Source: Neurospora intermedia
Taxonomy: Eukaryota; Ascomycota; Sordariomycetes; Sordariales; Sordariaceae
Reading direction: 5' to 3'
DNA length: 64,000 nt
Assembly (NCBI GenBank): GCA_037102815.1
Contig: BTPP01000001.1
Coordinates: 5,481,001 to 5,545,000 of the forward strand
Part shown: positions 57,652-64,000 of the stretch, piece by piece
Numbering within the stretch: position 1 is the first letter of the stretch
Layout: each line of letters opens with the position of its first letter
Notes under the pieces: model-generated
The model's input: only the letters and a program-made list of their open reading frames with translations
Told to the model about the DNA's origin: nothing
Database searches by the model: none
Program-made: the position numbers and the translations under genes

Positions 57652-57909
57652 TATAAAGGGTATAGTACAATTAATATAAATATTAGCCTCAATCGATCGA
57701 TAAGGTTCTACGAAGAAGAAAAGAGGGTAAAAGAGCGCCCTTTAGGCGGGTATAGCCAGTTGTCCTTTTCAAGGGACGTACGCGCGCACGGGCCACTGGA
57801 GTGCTATAGCAGTAAGCGACCTAATTGGTCGTATTAGCTGCCGGCCGGTTGAGACTCGGACTAGCGAGACTGCTAGTTACTCCAGCTACGGGCAGCAAGC
57901 CTTATAATA
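57652..57909 (-). repeat. Right LTR (5' LTR) of the 9.8-kb gypsy element
   Basis: 258 bases aligning without gaps to 48138-48395. Here the pattern is mirrored: the inner (left) end is RIPed and the outer (right) half is largely spared. The target duplication CGAAC follows directly. Confidence 0.85.
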
Positions 57910-60900
57910 CGAACGTTCTATTCTTCTACGTTTATTTATTCCGGAAGACCTTCTTCGTCCTATAATTTAACCTTACTAATATAGAACGTTAGATTATACT
58001 TTATATTAATTAGGAGTTTAAACGTAACTCGATAATTATCTGCTTTAAAAATTTCGAACGGTCCTTCAAAGAGGGGTATAAACTTAATATAGGGACGGCC
58101 AGTATCGAGGTTCTTAATATTAAGGAGGATTCTATCTCCCTCCTTATATTTTAGCGTATCGGTCCGTCGGACGTTTGTATTATCTTTGTAGCGCTATTAG
58201 GCTTACTATATTTAATTTATAACGAAGTTTAAAATTTATTTAAATTAGTTAACTACCTTATTAGTTTTAAAATATTTAATTTATTATACTACTAATATTT
58301 TTAGCGGGTATAATTTAGCGGGTTCGATGCCTATACGGGGGTAAAAACCGTAATTAATAAAGAAAGGGGAGATATTGGTAGTTTTAGAAATTAGATTATT
58401 CTTAGCGAACTCCGCAATTAGTAACTAATTTACCTAATTATCCTATACCCAATTAATATAGAGGCGAAGGTATTTTTCTATTTTAATATTAATACGTTCG
58501 GTTTAGCCGTTAGTAGTAGGGTGGAAAGCGGAAGAGGGTTTGAGAGTAATCTCTAGCCGTAATAATAAGGCTTTTTAAAACTATAAAATAAATTAGGTAT
58601 TACAATTAGAAATAATAGAGTCCGGTAGACTATAAATACTATAAACCCTTTTTATAAAACGCTCTACTAGTTCTTCCGCTATTAAACCTATAGTAGGGAT
58701 ATAATACTATATTTTAATAAGCCGATCGACGATAACGGCAATATATTTAAATTCTTATCTATAGTATAAATAAGGCGTAAGCGGGGTAATATAATCGATT
58801 GAAATATCCTTCTATAGTGTGAATAATACTATTAATAGTTTTAAAAAACTATAGGGAGCGTATTGTAATAGTTTAGACTTAATATATACCAAATAAGCTT
58901 TATAATACGACCGGACCGTAATATATATCCCTAATTAAAAGAAGGATCGTAATAATAGCGAGTAGGTCTTTTTACGACCCGGGTAACCGGCGGCCGGCGA
59001 ATTGTAAATACGTTGGAGAAGTGAGAGATGAAGTTCTATATTAGTAGGGTTAATGAAAATAGTACTATAGAAGTACGTTCGTCCTTAGATTGTTCGGTAT
59101 TCGGCGAAGGGGATTCGTTTTATATAATCTTTAATTTCTTTAGATTACGCTTAACGGTTAAAGTCTAAAAGGTATATAATAATATTCTAAAGTATTATTA
59201 ATTTTTCGTAGCCTTCCGCTACTAAATTATCTATTAATTTTTTATTTAATACTTTTAAATTATAGATATATTCGGTACTAATATTAACCTCCTTACTTCC
59301 GTCCTTTAGAACGAATATTCTATTAATAAAAATATTATAATCGAATAAGACTTTATTCTTAATTAATAGCCTTTCGTCGGTTTTATTTTTAGGTAAGTCT
59401 TCTAACTTTCTATTTAATACATTGGAACGTACTTATAATAATTTAAGGCGATATTTAATTATAAAATTAAAATGGGAGAGGAATTAAAATTAACGTATAT
59501 AATAAGGGGTGAGTTACTTATTAATTGTAAAGGTCTTTAAATTTCTATAGTCGGTAAGGACTTTAAATAGTTCTTAAGTACCTTCTAACTTAGGGTACTA
59601 TTCTTCGAAGGTTTTAATAATAGCGAGCAATTCCTTATTATAAATATTATAATTATATTCGGCCGAAGAATATTGTTAGTTGAAATAAACGATTGGATAT
59701 AAAATTCCTTTCTTATTATATTAGGATAGGGTACTACTATAAGTCTAATTTAAAGTGTTTATTTTAACGACGGTCTATTTAAATTAGTTATAGATTCGAA
59801 GTACTAAGCTACTATTGAAAGCCTTTTTGAAAGCTTTAAAGGATTTTTAGTATTAGTTAATTTACTACCAATCGGCCGACTTCTTTATTAATTCGTATAA
59901 TGGGCTAACAATAATTGAAAAATATTTAATAAATTATTAATAAAAATTAGTGAAACCTAGGAAGTGCTATAGCGCTTTTTTAATTTTTAGAATTTCCTAA
60001 ATTATAATAGTAGAGACTTTATTAGGGTCTATTTTAAATCCTCCTAATATAATAATTAAACTTAAATATTTTGTTTTTATAATATAAAATTCGTATTTAT
60101 CGATATCGATTTATAATTCTATTCGGATTATCCGCTAGAAGACCTCCCTAATATAATTTTCGTAGTTTATTTCGTTATTTAAATAAATTAGAATATTATT
60201 GAAGTACGCTATTGTATATATATTAAGAATATTATATAGGACGTTATTAATATAATTCTAGAAAGTCCCTAGGGCGTTTTAAAGGCCGAATAGGTAGATA
60301 ATAGATTTATAGAGGCCGAACTAGATTATAAACGTAATAAATTATTTATATCCCTCCTTTATACAGATCCTATTAAAAGCGGCGATAATATTAAACTTAA
60401 TAAAAATCTTTATACAATAAATAGCGTTGAATATTTCTTTAATTAACGGTAATAGGTAATATAATTTTAGTATTATATTATTAACGCTCCGGTAATTAAT
60501 ATAAATACGGACGCCGCCGCCCGGCTTCTTTACTAAGAGGATAGGGGAAGTAGCCGTTAATTGTAACGGGCGGATAAAACTCTTTTTTAAATTATTATTA
60601 ATCTATTTCTTAATAATACTAATTTCGACCGGGGATATATAGCGTAGTTTTACATTAAGGAGGGTTACTCTTAATTAAAGTTTAATCTTATAGTTATATA
60701 ATTGGTTAAACGGGACCTTTTTAGTTAGGGATAGGAGAAAGGCTATTATTTCGTTAATATAATACTATCCTTCTATTTTCTTTAGGATAGTAATAATTTC
60801 GTCTTTCGTTTTAATTAAGTAGTCAGCCTTATTGAAGAACTTCTTTATATTTTTATTAGAGATTTTAATTAAGTATACCCGCCGGATTATTTCTTTATAG

Positions 60901-63900
60901 AGTAGTATATTCTAATTAAAGTTACCGGTTAAATAGATTGCTTTAGTTAGAACCGCTACTTCCCGGGATTCCTCGAATAAGTAAGCATTAATTAATTTAT
61001 TAATAAAAGGGTAGAATTAGGGAGGGAGACTTTCTTTATATTATTAGCCGTAGCCGGCTATAATATTTACAATTATCTCCTTAATTAAATTTATATTTTA
61101 AATTTCCGCCGTAGTAACCAACCTCTTAAATTTAATATAATTCGTAACGTACGGCTATAATTATTAGAATTCGTAGACGAAGTTGAAAGTAGTTATATTA
61201 AATTCCTTAATATTATTTAATTTAATAGAAGAATTTGTATTGAAGTTACGGTAGTAACCGGCGCGGGGGCGCTTTATATTTACGGAAATATATTGGCCGT
61301 TAAAACGGATATAGGGATTGTAGCGTACTGGGCTCTTTATTTTAATTAAAAGAGTAGTTATACTAGTAATACCGACCTTAAATCCGGCCCTATTAATTAT
61401 TAATACTTTAATAGGGGGCGAAATAAATTAATAATTAGTTCGGCTAATAAGTAAAGTTGTAACGACCTCCTCTATTATAAATAATAGCGGCGGCGGCGGT
61501 AGTAATAGTAATTCTATTTAAATAGAACTAGTAGCCCTGTTCCTTAGGGTTATTACTATTATTAATACTATTACCTCTCTAGCTATAATATATTTCGGGG
61601 ACGGCTAGGGAGTTAGGGCAACCTTGCTACAAATAGTCGCGGCCGAAATCTAATTAGTAAGGGCTTTCGGTACCCCTAACTAGTTTTTAAGAAAGTTAAT
61701 AGATAAATAGTGTCCTCTATATACTAAGTTAGTAAAATATATTCTATATTAGTTGTAATTAATCTTTAATTTATAATATTATATTTATAGGAATCCTAAA
61801 ATAATTAGGTAATTCTTCGAAATATTATAGATTAGGAAGGTAATTATTTTAATATAGTATCCGACGTAGAGTTTAATTATTACCCCTTTAGAAATAATAT
61901 TTTTAATTATTTTATCGGCGAGGACGAACTTTTTTACTTAACGGAGGTAGAAATAAAGAAGGTTATATTTAGTAACGAAAGAGTAATTAATAAAGGTAAA
62001 TATAGAGTAGTTAAAATTAATAAGGGTAATATAATAAGCTTTATACAATCTAATTATAATATAAGAGGATAAGAGTATTAAATTTAGGGAAGTAGAACTA
62101 TTTAATAATTATATCCTAACCTCCTCCAAATTCTCTAACTTTAAAAAGTCTGAAATTTATTTCTATAATAACAATAGGAAAGGCTTCTATATACAACTAG
62201 ATATAAAAATTAAGTATTTCCCGGTTTATTATAGTATTTATTATTGGTTGTGGTGGCGGCGGCGGTAGTAATTAGAATAGTAGTAGCGGCGGTAATAGGC
62301 GCGGCTTTAATAGTATAAATTTCCTCTCTATTATAATAACCCTTACCTCTTCCTCTACCTTTATTCTTCTTCCCCTTATTATACTAAGAGCCTTAGGAAT
62401 TATAATTAATTAAAGTAAAGTAATTGTAGGTAATATAGCCGTTACTATTATAATAGCGGTATTTACCCTTGCGAGTACGCTAGTTGAGAATATTTTTATA
62501 GATAAAGACGGCGAAGTCGACCGCGTTGAAATTTATTTTATTACTACCCTAATTAATAGGAATATTATCGGCGGCGCAAAAATTAGTACTACCTATATTA
62601 GTATTAGTACTACTAAAGTTTCTACCGGCGGGGGTATTATTATCGAAGATATAGGCATTTATTTTATAACGGTAGTTAGTATCCTCTAAATTATTAATAA
62701 TTATACGGTAAATCGTAAACTATTTTTTAAAATCGTCGGCTTCGGAAAGGTTATAATATACGAGGGCGTTATAGAGGCGCTTATTAATTTTATTACGTAA
62801 ATAATAGACCTTTATAAAATTATTAAAGCTATAGAGATTTATTAAATTAATAAATTCTAGTTCAAACTCTATAAAAGATATATTCTTTATAAAGAACTCT
62901 TCGAAGCGACGATTAGCGTTTATCTTTAAATTAACGTTCTAGAAACGGGTAACTAGGTATTCTATAAATTCGGTACCCGTCTTCTAACGTTAAAAATTTA
63001 TATCTCTTCTATTCTAAATAATATTTAAATTATTTTAAATACTAAATAGAATCTTAGGATTTAAAAGTATAGTAGTACGTATAATTTTAACGTCCTTATT
63101 AATATAGAGGAGGGGGTTGTACTTTTATTAGGATTGAATATAAAAGTACTATATTTTGAAAATTTCGTACTTACGAACGGCGTTAACGTTCTCCTTACTA
63201 GTAAAAATCGGCGGGTTCTCTATAGTCTATTTTAAGGATAATATTTTATTAATACTAGTACCGGATACTTTAGTAAGGTTATTATATAAGGATTTAACGT
63301 TAGTATTATAAAATTTAAGCGTAGTGTAATCTACGGTAAGGTTGTCGAACTTCTTTTAGAGGACATTAAATTCGGCTATTAAATTAAAATAATTAAAATT
63401 CTTCTAATTAAAATTATTTTAAACCTTAGTAGCTATTACGTAGGCAATCTTCAATTCGTCTTCGCTACGTTCGAAATTAACAGTAATATCCTTATACTAA
63501 GTAAGGTCGTTATAATAAAAATAACCGAATAGAATAATAATCGAATAAAAAGCTAGGTTTTAAATAATAATATTAATTATATTGAAATAGGTACGAAGAA
63601 TAGCCTTCTTCTCTTTATTATCGCTAATACTAATAAGAAGATTGTTAATTATTATTAAAGGGAGGAGTTCGACGAATATAATTTAATAAATAATAATATC
63701 GGTAGTATTAATAACCTTATTAAATACTTTATAAATATTATTCAAATTAAATAATATATTCTTAAGAGGGGTACTGAAGTTAATAAGATTATTAGTACTA
63801 CTAATAGGAGAGAAGGATATATAATTACTATTCTTATTATTAAATATAAGAAAGGATAATTATATAAAGCAATCTCTTATCCCTTAAATAAAGAGTACCT

Positions 63901-64000
63901 ACCCTTATTTATTAAATAAAGGGAGCGGGACTAGAGTTATAACTATCGTAACTACGATTATTAACGTTTGGGGTACTAAATTCGGCGATTCGTAAATCGA

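Larger units (their letters stand above)
48138..57909 (-). mobile_element. Full-length Ty3/gypsy fossil nested in the outer chromovirus
   Basis: It is bounded by two 258-base LTRs of identical length and flanked by the 5-base duplication CGAAC (48133-48137 and 57910-57914). Total length is 9772 bases, about 7.5 kb without the smaller element inside it. The minus orientation is shown by a primer-binding-site-like stretch just inside the right LTR, a polypurine tract just inside the left LTR (48398-48420) and the order of decayed domains: gag/protease region at about 55.5-57.6 kb, reverse transcriptase about 54.6-55.3 kb (KPGGG block near 55270), RNase H about 54.2-54.5 kb and an integrase region below that. 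The coding part is heavily RIPed, with dozens of stops, and is dead. Confidence 0.85.
44612..64000. other. RIP-saturated heterochromatic block
   Basis: 19 kb in which CpA and TpG are almost absent, TpA is very abundant and stops occur in every frame, except inside LTR segments. In Neurospora such DNA is normally a relic of RIP and is usually cytosine-methylated and H3K9-methylated. No host gene is visible in it. Whether it is pericentromeric or an interspersed island cannot be told from this window. Confidence 0.9.
47041..64000 (-). mobile_element. Ty3/gypsy chromovirus fossil, running out of the window
   Basis: It reads on the minus strand. Its 3' LTR is 47041-47220 (180 bases, TG...CA) with a polypurine tract just inside. 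A chromodomain-like segment lies at about 47990-48100; then, beyond the inserted second element, come the integrase C-terminal and core regions (about 57950-59200), RNase H (59500-59750), reverse transcriptase (60000-60650, with a recognisable KPGGG block near 60510), a protease-like region (about 61200-61600) and a gag zinc-knuckle region near 62440 with gag continuing upward. The 5' LTR is outside the window. The element is thoroughly broken, with dozens of stops from RIP. It is older than the element nested in it. Confidence 0.75.

Noticed and set aside
48138-57909. The two 258-base repeats as dispersed solo copies of a short repeat
   Set aside because: Equal length, matching CGAAC duplications outside, and purine tract and primer-site-like stretch inside show they are the two LTRs of one element.
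1-64000. CRISPR arrays, dispersed 5S rRNA genes, telomere repeats
   Set aside because: Read for on both strands; no spaced direct repeats, no 5S-like sequence and no TTAGGG arrays were seen.

Overview
The window is filamentous-ascomycete nuclear DNA, almost certainly Neurospora (N. crassa or a very close sibling). Three things point there. The first gene encodes a 488-residue NmrA-family protein that I recognise as the nitrogen regulator NMR. Introns are short, with GTAAGT-type donors and CTAAC branch sites. The right third is saturated with C-to-T and G-to-A decay that removes nearly all CpA and TpG, the mark of repeat-induced point mutation (RIP).

Euchromatic part, 1 to about 44,610. From left to right: nmr (+); fcf1 (-), PIN-domain endonuclease of the small-subunit processome; csi2-like (+), membrane protein tied to chitin synthesis; a Yor1-like ABCC transporter (-); a Lys/Glu-rich protein of unknown function (-); a Tra2-like RRM protein (-); ltv1 (-) and lsg1 (+), a divergent pair of ribosome-maturation genes; a seven-TM family-2 glycosyltransferase (-); a type II membrane family-16 glycoside hydrolase (-); and a secreted cysteine-rich protein with dibasic cleavage sites (+). 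Exon structures were worked out from splice sites and conserved protein sequence. Intergenic gaps are long (0.7 to 4.2 kb) and contain little I can name beyond simple repeats and one tRNA-like relic.

Heterochromatic part, about 44,610 to 64,000. This is a nest of four transposons, all decayed. A Mutator-like (MULE) DNA transposon is on the outside (+ strand), with a 133-bp hairpin insertion in it. Into the MULE went a Ty3/gypsy chromovirus (minus strand, from 47,041 to beyond the window). Into that went a second Ty3/gypsy element (48,138-57,909, minus strand, 258-bp LTRs, 5-bp duplication CGAAC). Into that went a small gag-only LTR element (49,926-52,222, plus strand, 321-bp LTRs, duplication ATTGG). 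The RIP damage fades toward the outer edge of the LTRs in all three LTR elements, which is the most unusual pattern in the window.

Functional themes: three genes serve ribosome biogenesis (fcf1, ltv1, lsg1); three serve the cell wall or cell surface (csi2-like, GT2, GH16), and the GT2 and GH16 genes are same-strand neighbours that may make and trim one beta-glucan-type polymer. No CRISPR array, operon or bacterial feature is present.
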